Part shown: piece by piece, positions 1-11,132 of the stretch | Layout: each line of letters opens with the position of its first letter | How positions within the stretch are numbered: the first letter of the stretch is position 1 | Assembly: GCA_001566295.1 (NCBI GenBank) | Contig: KQ964249.1 | Location: forward strand, 2,108,001 to 2,172,000 | Direction of reading: 5' to 3' | Origin: Microdochium bolleyi | Taxonomy: Eukaryota; Ascomycota; Sordariomycetes; Xylariales; Microdochiaceae | Length of the DNA stretch: 64,000 nt | The notes under the pieces: model-generated | Seen by the model: the letters and a program-made list of their open reading frames with translations, nothing else | Databases searched by the model: none | Told to the model about the DNA's origin: nothing | Program-made: the position numbers and the translations under genes

Positions 1-335
1 CATCCATGGACTCAGTCGTGAGTAGATCAGCTTCTTCAGGTGACAATGTGTAAGATTGTGCTAACATCCCTGAAGAGAACTGGGGCGCCATGACGCTATC
101 GCCTGTCCTCTCCAGCAATGTCTTCAATATCTTCTACGGCTCCGTATATGACGCACACTCCATCGTCGAAGCCGACGGCAGTCGTGGCTGTGAGGATGGG
201 ATCTACTGCTACTATAATGCATACCAGGCGACTATATTGGCCTGCGGCGTCGGCAGCGCTCTCACGTTATGGGTTATCTGGCACCAGAAGAAGGTGAAAG
301 CATTGGCCGACAATAAGGTGATTGGCCGGGACTAG
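1..335 (+). CDS. MFS transporter, C-terminal fragment (YMR155W/nodulin-like type)
   Basis: This is the 3' end of a gene that begins before the window. The readable part ends at the TAG at 333-335. The last exon, about 78-335, encodes an NWGAM segment followed by a hydrophobic stretch with NIFYGSVYD, a Cys-containing loop (CEDGIYCYY) and a final membrane helix ending in IWHQKK. This is the usual last-two-helix pattern of fungal major facilitator carriers related to yeast YMR155W and nodulin-like proteins, which are plasma or organelle membrane transporters of unknown substrate. A 60-nt intron (GTGAGT at 18, AG at 76-77) probably separates it from the fragment at 1-17; the acceptor is uncertain because another AG lies at 74-75. 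The gene converges on the HAD phosphatase. Family placement rests on recall of the conserved C-terminal pattern. Confidence 0.65.
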
Positions 336-1014
336 ATGTCACTGGGCCATGCATAGGCTCTTGAAGCTATGCTACGTCGGCCAGCCAATCTGGAGTATTT
401 TCTTAACTTTTTTGGCTTGGCTGTCCCGGCGTTCGAGCACGGCGCACTTCAAGCATTCATTCCTGGCAAAGTAAAAACAACGTTCGCGCGGGGATCGAAT
501 GACTCCTGGCGGTGTTATGCATTCAGCTTGAAGGTTTTCTATTTTCTACGGCGCATATCTGGGGACTGCATAGATATATAGTAGAAGGGGTCTAAAAAGG
601 TCATTTGTTGACAATTATATAGACAGCCAAATGGGGTTTATTTTTTCCCCCCCAAACTTATTTAATTGCCCTCTCACTCGCTAAATTATTCAGTGATATT
701 GATAAATTGTTCGCGTTGTGTGCTATACCATTCAATGCCACAAACTTGAATCATCTGAGTCGTCGCCATGGCTATCAGGGTCTGTCTTGTCCTGGACTGT
801 CGACGTTCAACAACCCCAATAAGTCGAGCTAATAGCAAAATGACTGCCAAACGGATTGACGGTAGGCATTTGGCAAACCTACACGGCTTCACCAGGGAAA
901 TTGCTGTGTTGCCGACCGTCAAGGCCTCTCCACAAAGCTCAAGCGCGTGGTCAGAAATAACGCAACGCAGTCACTAGGTGTTCCTCCGAGCATATTCACC
1001 ACCTATTAAGCATT
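336..1014. other. Convergent intergenic region
   Basis: This stretch separates the 3' ends of the MFS gene and the HAD phosphatase gene. It is AT-richer than its surroundings around 590-720, as expected for 3' UTRs. It contains only short ORFs without recognisable motifs, and nothing else was seen. Confidence 0.6.
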
Positions 1015-1959
1015 TCAGCAGAAACCCTGCTTCTCTATCTCCTCAAAGCTCGAAGCCCACACGATGCCGCCCGGCTCGCCGTCCGCCACATTCCTCACCT
1101 CCGTGCCCACGCGCCGCAGCGTCTCGAGCAGCGTCGAGTCCGCCGCGTCGGACATGACAATAGCCCTGTCTGCGGCGAGGATGCACTCCATGTCCGTGAT
1201 CGAGTCGCCCATGTACACCGTCTCGGCCGCGAAGCCGGGGAACTCGGCGCTCACGGAGGCCAGCGCGGCGCGCATGGCGTCGAGCTTGTCGACCGAGTTG
1301 GTGAGCGTGCGGTGGTCCGCGCTGCGCGGGCTCAGGAGCAGCTCCGGCCCCACGACGGACCCGTCGGCGCTGCTGATGTTGTTGGCGATGACGTGCACCC
1401 TGCTCGGCCAGCACGCGCCCTCGATGAACGCGGAGGACCAGTTCACTGAGAGCACCCAGACCTTGCAGCCGCTCCCGCTCCCGCCGTCTCTCGCTACACC
1501 CTCCCCGCCTACCTCATCCTGCTGCTGCTGCTGCATACGGCTTACAAATTCATGAAACCCTGGCCGCAGTTTGATCGTCCCGTCTTCGACCAGCCTGCGC
1601 CCCGCGGCCCGGAACTCGTCCGGCGTGATCCCGCGGAACACCTCGCACTCGCGGATGCGCTCGAGCGACGTGACCTCGGAGTCCTTCATCTGCCGGAGGA
1701 ATTCGACCTCCTGGTCCCTCGTGGTGCGCCGGGCCGCGGGCGTGTGGTGGCCGTCCACGCAGGCCTTGTAGCCCGTCATGTACGCCTTCACGACCTTGTC
1801 CCATGCCGCCTCGAGTTCGGTACCCCGGCCACGGGAGGCCTGGAGGGACAGGGCGAAGCGGGCGAGCTCGCTGATCGTGTCCTGCGTGGTGATTGTGCCA
1901 TCGAAGTCGAGGAATATGTTCCGTCGCTTCCTGGGGGCGGCGGTGGATGGTGGAGTCAT
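1015..1959 (-). CDS. HAD-superfamily phosphatase (PSPase/MtnX-like)
   Basis: Single exon, 314 aa. It is a haloacid-dehalogenase-fold phosphohydrolase. Motif I is FLDFDGTIT near residue 17, with the Asp nucleophile and the acid/base Asp two residues on. Motif II is the Ser in VLSVNWS, and motif III/IV is GDSITDME near the C terminus, which binds Mg. The helical cap between motifs I and II, rich in Glu and Arg, fits the phosphoserine-phosphatase-like subgroup; the substrate is unknown. Just before motif II there is a short low-complexity insert with a run of five Gln, encoded by a CTG/CAG tract, and a Gly-rich stretch. The start at 1959 was chosen because its context (A at -3) is better and the domain follows directly. 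An upstream in-frame ATG at 2106 would add 49 residues rich in Arg, Ser and Thr that look like a mitochondrial presequence. Confidence 0.85.
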   Translation of the reverse strand: MTPPSTAAPRKRRNIFLDFDGTITTQDTISELARFALSLQASRGRGTELEAAWDKVVKAYMTGYKACVDGHHTPAARRTTRDQEVEFLRQMKDSEVTSLERIRECEVFRGITPDEFRAAGRRLVEDGTIKLRPGFHEFVSRMQQQQQDEVGGEGVARDGGSGSGCKVWVLSVNWSSAFIEGACWPSRVHVIANNISSADGSVVGPELLLSPRSADHRTLTNSVDKLDAMRAALASVSAEFPGFAAETVYMGDSITDMECILAADRAIVMSDAADSTLLETLRRVGTEVRNVADGEPGGIVWASSFEEIEKQGFC

Positions 1960-2647
1960 GTTGCCGCCAGTATTTGTATGTATCTTCCTGTGGTGGTGGA
2001 GGACTGTTCGCCTGCTTTGAGATGGCGCGGCTGTTGCCGTTGTCCTTAGTGAGGTGGTGAAGCGGATCAGGTGGCTCGCTCTGCTAGTGTAGGCACGGAG
2101 GAGCATGTGGCCGTGCTGGCCATGACTGTTTCGGGCCAATTGATTCAGCGCTCTCCGGGTTTGATTGTGGTTCCTGTGACGATTGTTGTTGTTCAAGCTG
2201 TGTTGGCAAGCAGCTTCGGAGCGCTGACGGCGTGGCGTTGCCGGGGCCGATCGCGGGGAGGCATCGGCGGCCGGGGTATAGCGGCACGAGCCGATTGGGT
2301 CCACCAGGAGGACGCCGATAATGGCATGTGTCAAACCTCGAAACTTGCAAGCGTGCGCACACGCATACTATTGATAATTACGGAGACTGGGCTACGGCCC
2401 AGACAACGACAGATTCACACGGCCTGAACTGCCTGGGCGGCATATGTGTGCGGTGCCATGTTAATTCATGGCTTGGGTATCATGGAGTCAATTTTATGTA
2501 CGCTATCCCTTCTGAGAGCCTACTTCTGGAATATCAGCTACTACCATAACCCACAGCCTGTAACCTGTGAGCTAATGCATCCGGTATAGGCTGTGCTTCG
2601 CCGGTCACAATGGCGTCGGGCATATCTCCCGTCATGTCGACGTGGAT
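1960..2647. other. Upstream region of the HAD gene and 3' flank of TFG2
   Basis: This contains the 5' leader and promoter of the HAD phosphatase (minus strand). The frame stays open upstream to about 2334, which includes the alternative ATG at 2106. The remainder is the 3' flank of TFG2. No other gene was supported. Confidence 0.55.
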
Positions 2648-3907
2648 TTAAATAGCCACATCTTCCATCTCCTCGTCTTCCGAGTCGGAATCCTCTATAC
2701 CGGCGTCGGGCGCGGCTCCTTCCACGTTCTGCGACAAGCCCTGCTTGTATTCGGGCTTGAGTTCCCAGTGGTTGGCGAAAGCGCCCGCTTTGTGCAGTAC
2801 TGCCAGCTGCTCGAGGTTCTCGCGGAGCCAGGCTTCCGGCTGGTTGAGTCGCTGCTTGAACGCCTTCATAGACCAGTAGGCAAACTCCTTGTAGGCCTGG
2901 AAAATAGCATCGCGAAGGTCGTGTTCCGACATGCGCAGGGCCCTGTCTTCCTGCTTCTTTTTCTTGTCCTTCTTCTGGTCGGGGATCGTGCGCTGAGGAA
3001 CATCGTTAGCTATACCTGCATCCGAGAACCCAGAGCCGTGACAGGATGCTCACCACGAAGCTGCCAAATGTTTCCTTTGGCTTGTGTGTGCCTGCCTGGA
3101 TGGCATTCTTCGGTACACCGCGGCCGCCTGCAAGCTGGGTGGTAGCCCTTGGCTTCAGAGCATCGTTTGCCCGCATGGCTAGTATGTGTTTGGTCTCGGC
3201 ATTCTGGGCAGGTTGGCAGTTGAGCTCGTGAGCAAACCTGCCGGCAAGAACCGTCTTTTCTGCGCAGGTGTCAGTGGAATGCCTAGCTTCTGCTTGGGCA
3301 AAAACTCACTGGGAATGGCTTTGCGATAGTACGGCTGGTACCGTCCTTTACGCCCACCTCTGCCGCCACCGCCGCCACTATGACCGCCAGCTCCGCTGCC
3401 GCCGCCACTCTCTTCCTGTGTCTTGTCTTTCGGTTTCTCTTCTCGCCGACGGAGGTGCGCTGGGATGTTGCTATTCGCGCCTTGTGCTTTCGTCTTGAAT
3501 CCAGGCAGGTCCTGCTCACTGAAGAGGAAGGAGTTCCTGAGCTGCATGTCTTTGACGTCAAGATTGTACTCTTTCGGGATCATCTGATGGTCGGGGTGCT
3601 TGTGGTCAAGTAGTAGAGCAATCCGTTGCTTGACCTGGCCGTTGGGCAGGGTCTCGTTCCATTGTCTGATTGTGCCAATCTGTATGTCTGCGTCGTCATC
3701 GAGGTGCGCCCACGCATCGTACAGGTATTTCGGCACATGCGTCAGGTAGACATTGCCGGCCATTGGGTTCTCCTCAATGTTGTAGAACTCGAGATCGCCG
3801 GCATCTTCGTAGATGTCATCGTCAGACAGGCCGGCTGGCGAGGCAGAGGCGTCCTCTGGGTCTGGCTTGATTGTGGGCTCTGCCTTGACCTTCGGCGCGC
3901 TCGCCAT
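2648..3907 (-). CDS. TFG2: Transcription initiation factor TFIIF subunit beta
   Basis: Three exons: 3907-3310, 3259-3054 and 2992-2648, giving 382 aa. This is the smaller conserved TFIIF subunit, which joins RNA polymerase II to the preinitiation complex in the nucleus. The N-terminal dimerisation domain is marked by YLTHVPKYLYDAW near residue 55. A Gly-rich, basic linker follows, then the conserved KTVLAGRFAHELNC segment, which only appears after splicing the 50-nt first intron (AIP-K-KTVLAG) and so confirms that junction. The C-terminal winged helix begins near residue 289 and contains RYWSMKALKQRLNQPEAYL-type sequence (here YWSMKAFKQRLNQPEAW) and FANHWELKPEYK. The last 15 residues are strongly acidic. 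The second intron is 61 nt. The gene is divergent from the CCCH zinc-finger gene. Confidence 0.95.
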
Positions 3908-4603
3908 CGTGGGCTTCGGGGTGGCGAAAGTCGCCCGCGTAGGTACTGTATGTTAATTTGGCGACGTTATGGGAGGGTTCGCGACGATTGCAGTCGTGAT
4001 TTGAAGGTTAGGATAATGATTGGGAAACGGCGCGGCGGAGGTTGTCGAAAGGATGTATGTTCACGGTTGACTAGCTTGCGCTGTGCGCAGGCGTGTGACG
4101 TTTGGAAGCTTCTATTACACTGTCGCACCTAGGCACGAGCTCATGTGGGAACACAGTGTCTAACACCGTTGAGCTTGGCGGTCGAACTCGTGCACCGATT
4201 CCTCCTACTCTATATGCAGCATTCGAATCAGTCAAAGTCCAACGATGGGTACTCTCAATCGCTCACTTCTATTAAAAAGTGTGAAGACCCTCCGTGGCCC
4301 TCTCGATCATCATGTAGCTGTCGGGACGTTGAGACGATTGGCAAAAGCAAGGCATTCAGGCTCAACAGTGCAGCAACATTGAAAATCCCCAGAATATGCT
4401 GACTCATCAGCAGACTCTCAAGTGGCGGACATTTCCTTGATCAAACGCATATGCAAACAACACCCCCCCCCCCCATCCATCGACTATCCAACTTCCCCCT
4501 CACAACCACGACATTCACCCGACATTTTGTGCCCAGCAGAATCGCAATCCTGAGGAATACCATCACCGCCGCCTGTCGAGAAGTCGCGCGCCCACCCACA
4601 GTC
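3908..4603. promoter_or_regulatory. Bidirectional promoter between TFG2 and the CCCH gene
   Basis: About 0.7 kb lies between two divergent start codons. It holds a 12-nt poly-C run at 4463-4474 and C-rich DNA just before the plus-strand start, typical of fungal pyrimidine-rich leaders. No coding sequence was supported. Specific factor sites could not be assigned. Confidence 0.5.
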
Positions 4604-6142
4604 ATGCCTTCATCTGAAGATCAAGAGCTGATGGCTAAGATCAGCGCGCTGTCTGGTAAGACCATCACACACGCGCCACAACCGCGTCGCATTTGTACTG
4701 ACCATTCTCGTAGGCAAGATCAACCGACACAAAGCTAGAAACACGTCAGGAAGCTATCCTACAGCGTCATACAGCCGCCACGCGCCATATCCGACCAGAG
4801 GTTATCCCAGGGGAGGCTATCGACCGCAACCGACATATCGCAACAAAACGCTTGTTCTGAATGGGCAATCTCAGCCCTCGACACCCAACAACGGGACTTC
4901 TGACTCGTCCGGTGCTCCCTCTCCAGGGCCTTCGTGGGTGACCAAGACCGATCGTCATCTGCAGCTCATCAACAGCTCCGTATTCGAGAAGGAAACACAA
5001 AATCGCAGCAGTGCTATTGAAGAGACACTGCGGCAAAAGCAGATCAATAGAGACAATCGAGAGAAAGCCCGGCTGGCAAGTCATACACAGAGAGTGGGCA
5101 GACCTGCCGCTCCAGCGACTTCGAGTGGCTCGTCTACGGCATCCAGATACGAAATTGAAGTTGAGGGCATCCGCTTCCTCGTTTCCAGAGGTGGCGACAA
5201 ACTCGTGAAGGCACCAGGTGAGCTGCCCGCCGCATACGTATTTTCCTCGGTGCCTACTAATCACGTCACAGGCGACATCAACCCACCTTCTGCGACCCCG
5301 AAAACTACCCATATAGGCGGTGTCAAGTTCTATCGCACTCGCAACGGAAACCTCGTGCGACACGGAGTTATCAGAGCCAAGCAGTGCGTCCTCCGCTCTG
5401 TTGACGTGTATATGCTGACATTTCCTAGGATGGCTGGTGGTGTGAAGAAGGTCAACGAGCAGTGCAAAACCTTCTCTTGGAACGGTATCGTCTTACTATT
5501 CTCGACTTTTCGACCCATCTCGCAAGCAGGATCATTCTCAACTGCGATGTGGTAAGAACAAACCCTCTTGCTCATACTAACTTTTCACTCTTCACAGGAT
5601 CCTGCCCGAAAGGAGCGAACTGCCGCTACTTGCATGACGCCTCTAAAGTGGCAATCTGTAGGAACTGGTTACTCAAGGGCGAATGCCCCAACGGAGATAA
5701 CTGTGATCTCTTTCATGAGTTGACCGAGGAGCGAACGCCCTTGTGCCTGCACTTTGCGAAGGGCAAGTGCAACAAGCCCGACTGCTCTTTTGTGCACGCC
5801 GAGCACGCTGCCAGCGATCCCGTTTGCCGAGCATTTGGGTTTTGCGGGTACTGCGCCAACGGCGCCAGATGCCCCGACCGGCACGTCTTTGAGTGTCCCG
5901 ACTTCAGCAACGATGGTGTCTGTAAGATCAAGGGCTGCAAGCGTCGTCACATTGAGCGGGCGAGCATGCTCAGAAAGCGCCAACGCGGGTCGTCCGAAGA
6001 GCTGGACGATCTGACTAGCGATGACGATGATTTTGCCGCGGATAGCGATGACTATGACTCAGACGAGGTCGAGGAATTCATTGGCAAGGACGCCACTGAC
6101 GATGTGTCGTTTGTTGACCAGAAGGACTTCATCGGCTTCTGA
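4604..6142 (+). CDS. CCCH zinc-finger protein with five fingers (ZC3H3/Red5-like)
   Basis: Five exons: 4604-4655, 4714-5217, 5272-5383, 5429-5484 and 5598-6142, giving 422 aa. The C-terminal half carries five consecutive CCCH fingers: C235/C244/C250/H254, C262/C271/C277/H281, C291/C299/C304/H308, C318/C327/C333/H337 and C341/C350/C355/H359. This spacing and order match human ZC3H3 and fission yeast Red5, nuclear RNA-binding proteins linked to polyadenylation and exosome-mediated RNA removal; function here is inferred from that match. The N-terminal half is Arg/Gly/Tyr-rich and then charged, and the C terminus is a long Asp/Glu tail. The last intron (113 nt) splits finger 1, and only this splice restores its second and third cysteines in frame. 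Introns 2 (54 nt) and 3 (45 nt) are multiples of three and lack stops, so retention would keep the frame open. Confidence 0.88.
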
Positions 6143-6981
6143 GAGGTTGCAGTCGTCTCGCTAATCATTTCTAGGATACCGCTACGGAGTACGTCTCGCG
6201 TTTCACTGCTTCGACTTTCCCGATCATCTTATGCCAGCACCAAGATCCAAGTGGTGACTGGTATAAGAAGACGTGTCCAAGCGTGTTGCTGCCTTGTCGT
6301 ACATCCTGTTCTTGTGCAAGATCGTGATACCCCAGTAGACTTTGAGTCTCCACAAGCATTGAGGATTGCTTGTGAAGAACCTTTTGGAGGAAATGGAAAG
6401 CAAACAAACAAGGCTCGAGGCCCAACAACAAAACAAAGACAGAAAAAGGATAGAAGAAAAATAAAAGACAGACAATACTGGAAACAACATCACAGCAACC
6501 CAGTGATGACCCCGAGGTCGTGACGCTTGATGAAATGCACCCAGTTCTCAGCTTGTCCGGAAATCTGATGGCATTCGCGTCTTCTGGAAGGTAAGCTCTG
6601 GATACGACCTTTGGCTTGTGAAGTGTGCAACGTCCGCTCGAACTGTGAGCATCTGAGTGAACTGCTGGAGATACAAACCGTCCTTGTACTCAGTCAACGA
6701 TTCATGGTCAAAGGTGGGGCTGTGAGATTTCAGTTATAAGTCGGAGCTGGAGCAGCCTTAGGTTGCCTCCCGAGAGCGGCTGACGTGGAGGGTCAGCTCC
6801 CCAAGCGTCTACTTCCGTTCTCTTTTAAACTGCCGATGTTCCGGCTCGAAGACGACCTATAACTACTGGCCTTTTGGTTATATCAATTGGGCTCGTATAA
6901 GGACCCCTCTGGTCGAAGCTGAGGTTATAACTAGGCACACTCTGAACAGCCATCCCGCGACCCCGCGGCGCATACTGCATC
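6143..6981. other. Intergenic region, 3' flank of CCCH gene and promoter of Sel1 gene
   Basis: This is tandem intergenic DNA. The part nearest the CCCH gene is AT-rich, with purine-rich runs around 6395-6475, and contains a TACGGAGTA motif at 6183-6191. The rest is taken as the promoter and leader of the Sel1-repeat gene. No gene was supported. Confidence 0.5.
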
Positions 6982-9533
6982 ATGGGCCTCCGGGACATGC
7001 TCAAGAAGAAGGACGGGCTCAACGAGGGAGCGAGCGGGCGCCACGCCGAGGCGCTCAACAGGCTCAACACCGGGCCCGAGTTCACATTCATCAGGTCCGA
7101 CACGCACACGCAGGAGATCATCCACCCGCCGGCACACCCGGCGGGGTCACGCCTGGCCGCGGCGAAAGAGCCGAACATTGCGCGCCGCAGCCTCGACGTC
7201 TTACGCGGTGGTTCGCGGTCGCGGAGCAACAGCGCCTCGAACAGCACCACCAACACCAAGGAGAGCGACGACGTGCGGCACTCGCTACAGCAGCCCGCTG
7301 CGGATGCCTCTGCGAGCCGCCGGATATCGCAGCGGCTGCACCTCTCGCGGGCCCCGGCCTCGTCCGACTACGTCCCGCAGAACCTGCCCGCGATCAACGT
7401 CGTCGGCACCGGGGGCGACGCGACCGCGGGCAAGGACGAGAGCGAGTCGCAGTGGGAGAACCGGGCGACCATCCTGGCGCAGGCGAACGAGGAGCGGCGG
7501 AAGAGCATCAGCGGCCAGGCGTCGCCGGCACGGTCTCCATCGCGGCCGTCGTCCGCGCAGGGCACAATCTCGAAAGCGACCGACGACGAGCTGCAGGAAG
7601 CCATCCGGTTACACGAGGAGGGCGAGCTGGAGCAGTCGACCGCCGCCTTTGGGCGGCTCGCGAACCCCAACGGGGCAAACAACCCGCTCAGTCAGGTGCT
7701 CTATGGCCTCGCCCTGCGGCACGGCTGGGGCTGCGAGCCGAACCCGGAGAGGGCGGTGTCGTACCTCTCGGCGGCGGCGTCGAACGCGGCGACGGTGGAA
7801 AATCTCGCGCTGCAGGCCGGGCTGAAGAAGGGCGGTGCCGCAAAGGGGGAGCTGGTGCTCGCCATCTTCGAGCTGGCCAACTGCTTCCGCAACGGCTGGG
7901 GCATCCCGCGAGACCCCATCGCGGCGAAACAGGTATATCTGCCAGCGACATCATTTCGGATAGAGTTCGGGGTACGGCTACATTACATGACGACTGACAC
8001 TGTGTGGCAGTATTACGAGACTGCGGCGAACCTGGGAGATAGCGGTACGTTCATCCAGGTGCTTTCGTGATCACAGGGATACACATTGGGGTAGAAGCGC
8101 TGACGTGTCTTTGTGGTTCAGACGCCATGAACGAGGTCGCGTGGTGCTATCTAGAGGGGTTTGGTTGCAAGAAAGACAAGGTAAGCGCAATCCCCTGTGG
8201 AATGTTCCACATCACATCCCATGGTCGGGCATGAAGTCGGCCTCCATGGCGGATATCATTCGCAGCTCGGTGTGACGTCGAAGGCAATGGAGGACGGGGG
8301 GAGACAGCCCTCGGGACTGTGCCGGCTCGACCATGCCAACTCGAGCACGTCAGGGGATTACATCTCGCAGGCTGTGATCCGGCCTGTCGGATCATGCGTG
8401 TCTTGAGGGGGCCGGGCCTGCCAACCCTTTGCATCGGTGGGCACCTCGTGTCCTGGCCGCGAGGCCAGCAGAGACACAATGGGCACGATGCGAAGAGTTG
8501 GGCACCAAGACGGCTGAGATGCTACTGGACTACCGAAAGCATGGACATGACTCTGCTTATACCCCGTGCCGGCTAGCTCACCATGCCACTACTCCAACAC
8601 GGAAGCAGGGAAAGGGAGCACACGAGGCTGACTTGATGCCACTATCTAGTTTGCTGCGGCGCGGTATTACCGGCTGGCCGAGGAGAACGGCAACAAGACG
8701 CTGGGCAACAGCTGGTAAGTGGCCAAAGGGCAGATCTCATTCCGCCAGCACCTGTCTTTTCATTCGTTTCCTTGCCTTGTCTGCCCCCCATCCCACATCC
8801 CCATCCAGCCCATGCGGGCATCACCACCCTGCAGCTCGGCGTGCATGGGCGGGTGTTGCAGATGACTTGGGCACCTCTGGACGACTGGCTGTCGACTGCC
8901 CCGGGCTTGCTGCTGCCTTGCTGCAGGACCGTCGCCGGCCGCGGCCTATTGGGCACAGCGTCAGGTCAGCAGAGGCGGCCGCGAGGACTGGCCGCTCCAC
9001 GCTTCCCTCCCCCACAACAACAACAACAACAACAACAACACGAAGCGGCTGGCCCATCGTCGAGATGCAGCCCAGCACGCGACGGGCGGGCGGCTCCAGT
9101 GGATGCACAGGAGCCGACAAAGTGCACCTCTCGCGCGCGCGCACAGAGAGACGAGTCTTGTCTTGCCCTTTCTACCCCTCACAGACAACAGAGGCCGCCT
9201 AGCGTGGGCTGAATGGGCCCCAACCCCAACGTCCCTGCGTCATCTTGTCTCATCCAGCCTCGTCGGCGACCAAACCCAGCGCCCTGCCCACCCCCACGCG
9301 CTCTAAGTTGAGGTTCGCCATCATTGGCCGTTGGGAGGGAGGAGAGAACTCACGCTGTTTGTCGACGGCCGATTTGTTCACGCCCCGCCCTGCCGTTCGA
9401 GCCCAACCCCAAATACGTGACCTACCCTAGTCAAGGAAAGTACCCTTACTAACCTCTTGTTCTGCGCGAACTCCCGGCACACAGGATATGGAAAGACAAA
9501 TACGCCCCGGAGAACGCCGGGAGGAAGAAATAG
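6982..9533 (+). CDS. Sel1-repeat protein, Nif1/Dsf2-like
   Basis: Five exons: 6982-7932, 8011-8044, 8122-8180, 8650-8714 and 9485-9533, giving 385 aa. The N-terminal half is Ser/Arg-rich and probably disordered. From about residue 195 there are TPR-like Sel1 repeats: LSQVLYGLALRHGWG, then AIFELANCFRNGWGIPRD, then AMNEVAWCYLEGFG, ending in LGNSWIWKDKY. This arrangement resembles the fungal family that includes fission yeast Nif1 (an inhibitor of the mitotic regulator Nim1) and budding yeast Dsf2, so a scaffold role in cell-cycle or polarity signalling is possible. Each splice keeps frame and rebuilds the repeat sequence. Introns 3 and 4 are 469 and 770 nt, far longer than neighbouring introns, yet have normal GTAAG donors and CTGAC/CTAAC branch sites. 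Intron 4 contains a (CAA)n tract near 9017-9040. Confidence 0.82.
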
Positions 9534-11132
9534 TACTTTCTGTCTCGCTAGCTGCTGCTTGTCGCTCCCCGTGTCCACCCAACCTGCTCACTTACATACT
9601 CTTGGACTGGAAACGGAAACTATTTTGATCAATATCAACGCCCGGTATCCAGGTACATACCTGCTCGAACTAATATCACCCTGTAGACAACGATCAGCAG
9701 GACTCTCTGGTTATTCTCCTGCGCGTGAGGCTTGTCGGCGCGCGTGTTACTCTCTGCTTGCTCACTGTAATATGTTTCCCCAGTGTAGTCCTTGCACATC
9801 ACATTCACCTTCCATCATTCTCTCTTTACAACTGAGCCCACAACCTATCCCTACACTTCAAAAGTACAAAGGAGCCTGGTTAGGTCAAAAGTTCACGCTT
9901 CCATTTCTCGGTCACGACTGCCGCCGTGATTCGTGGGACCAAAAGGGGGGGGGGGGGGGGGGGGGGGGGGAGGTCGTCACGTCCAGTGGACTTCTCTTCC
10001 CCTCTCTTCTCCGCTAGCATGGTCGACAAACTTCACTGTCACTTCCTAGACGCACTTTCCGTCAGGTATCCGAGACGATATCATGAGACGCAGAGTAGGC
10101 GGGGGAGGAGAACAATAGCTGTCCTGCAAACTGCTGGAGTAACCTGCGCTTTCAATTCATGACAACATTAAATCAAAGGAAGATCACATGCATGATACAC
10201 ATGTTGCCGGAAGACACTGAAGTAGCTTCGGGACCAAGAGTGCAAGTACAAAGAATAACACGAATGTGATTGATATGTTCCTATAACCAAGGTGTGTGTT
10301 GCACCATGTCCCCCGTTCATGAATTGTCATCATTTCTAAACTGCAGATTCCAGAGCATAGGCTGAAATGTGATGTTCATTATTTCATTAGCCATCCAGGC
10401 CACTTGAAGACCACTCTTCCTTCCCTCCCGGTCGTCTGGTATCTCGTCCTCCAGCACCCTGGCTGAGGACGAGTAAAAGAAATAGCAGATAGCATGCGCA
10501 AGCAATGATGCATTGCTGTGCCTGATATTGAAAACTAGGAGATATCATGAAGTTCGTCGCGCAAAGCAGACGAGATAAGGGTGTTTCACCAAGAATAAGT
10601 CATAACCCAACAGGAAAAGGACGAGAAACATGAAGCCAGAATAATCACACGCTTGCTAGTATCGCTTGCTAAATTCCATCTCCAAACAAACAAAACACAA
10701 TATAATGGCTCAAGCCGGGGCATAAGACTGCGAGAAAGGAGTGTTCACAGTTCCAGGTAACAGGCAAAAAAAGTTCGATGTGGCAAAACTGGGGTTTGAT
10801 GCGCGTGAGCGGCAAGCTGATCTGATTCAGAGGTTTTGTTTCGCGGCGGCGAGCGGCGTTGAAGAAGTGTATTTAGCTAGGTGTGGACCGAGTCGTCGGT
10901 ATCCAGAGAGTTGTATAGAAAATGTTCCAATTTGGCGCAGGACGATTGCGGCTGTTGATGATGAATGGTTGCCAGGTGTCTTCGATGTGACAGGGGCTGA
11001 GTTGAAGAAAAAGAAGTAGTAGAAGATCGATACAAGATAAGAAAGAACAGTGCTGTGAACCGAATCGTGTCGTTATTGTGTGGTAATATCGTACTCGTGA
11101 AAAATTCGTGTAGTTGGGGGTTTCGTTAATCA
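9534..11132. other. Convergent intergenic region with poly-G tract
   Basis: This 1.6 kb lies between the 3' ends of the Sel1-repeat gene and the bZIP gene. The half nearer the bZIP gene is AT-rich. Short ORFs are present, but none has domain-like or codon-like features. The notable element is a long homopolymeric G run listed separately. Confidence 0.55.
9945..9970 (+). repeat. 26-nt poly-G tract
   Basis: An uninterrupted run of 26 G residues follows AAAA and precedes AGGTCG. It lies in the 3' flank of the Sel1 gene. Its exact length is uncertain because homopolymers of this size are prone to sequencing and assembly error. Confidence 0.9.

Noticed and set aside
1552..2049. 165-codon plus-strand frame opposite the HAD phosphatase
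   Set aside because: It is antisense to the phosphatase, and no conserved motif is present.
8429..9202. 257-codon frame overlapping introns 3 and 4 of the Sel1-repeat gene
   Set aside because: It crosses a well-supported exon in another frame and is rich in Pro, Arg and Thr from GC-rich repeats, which is typical of a shadow frame.
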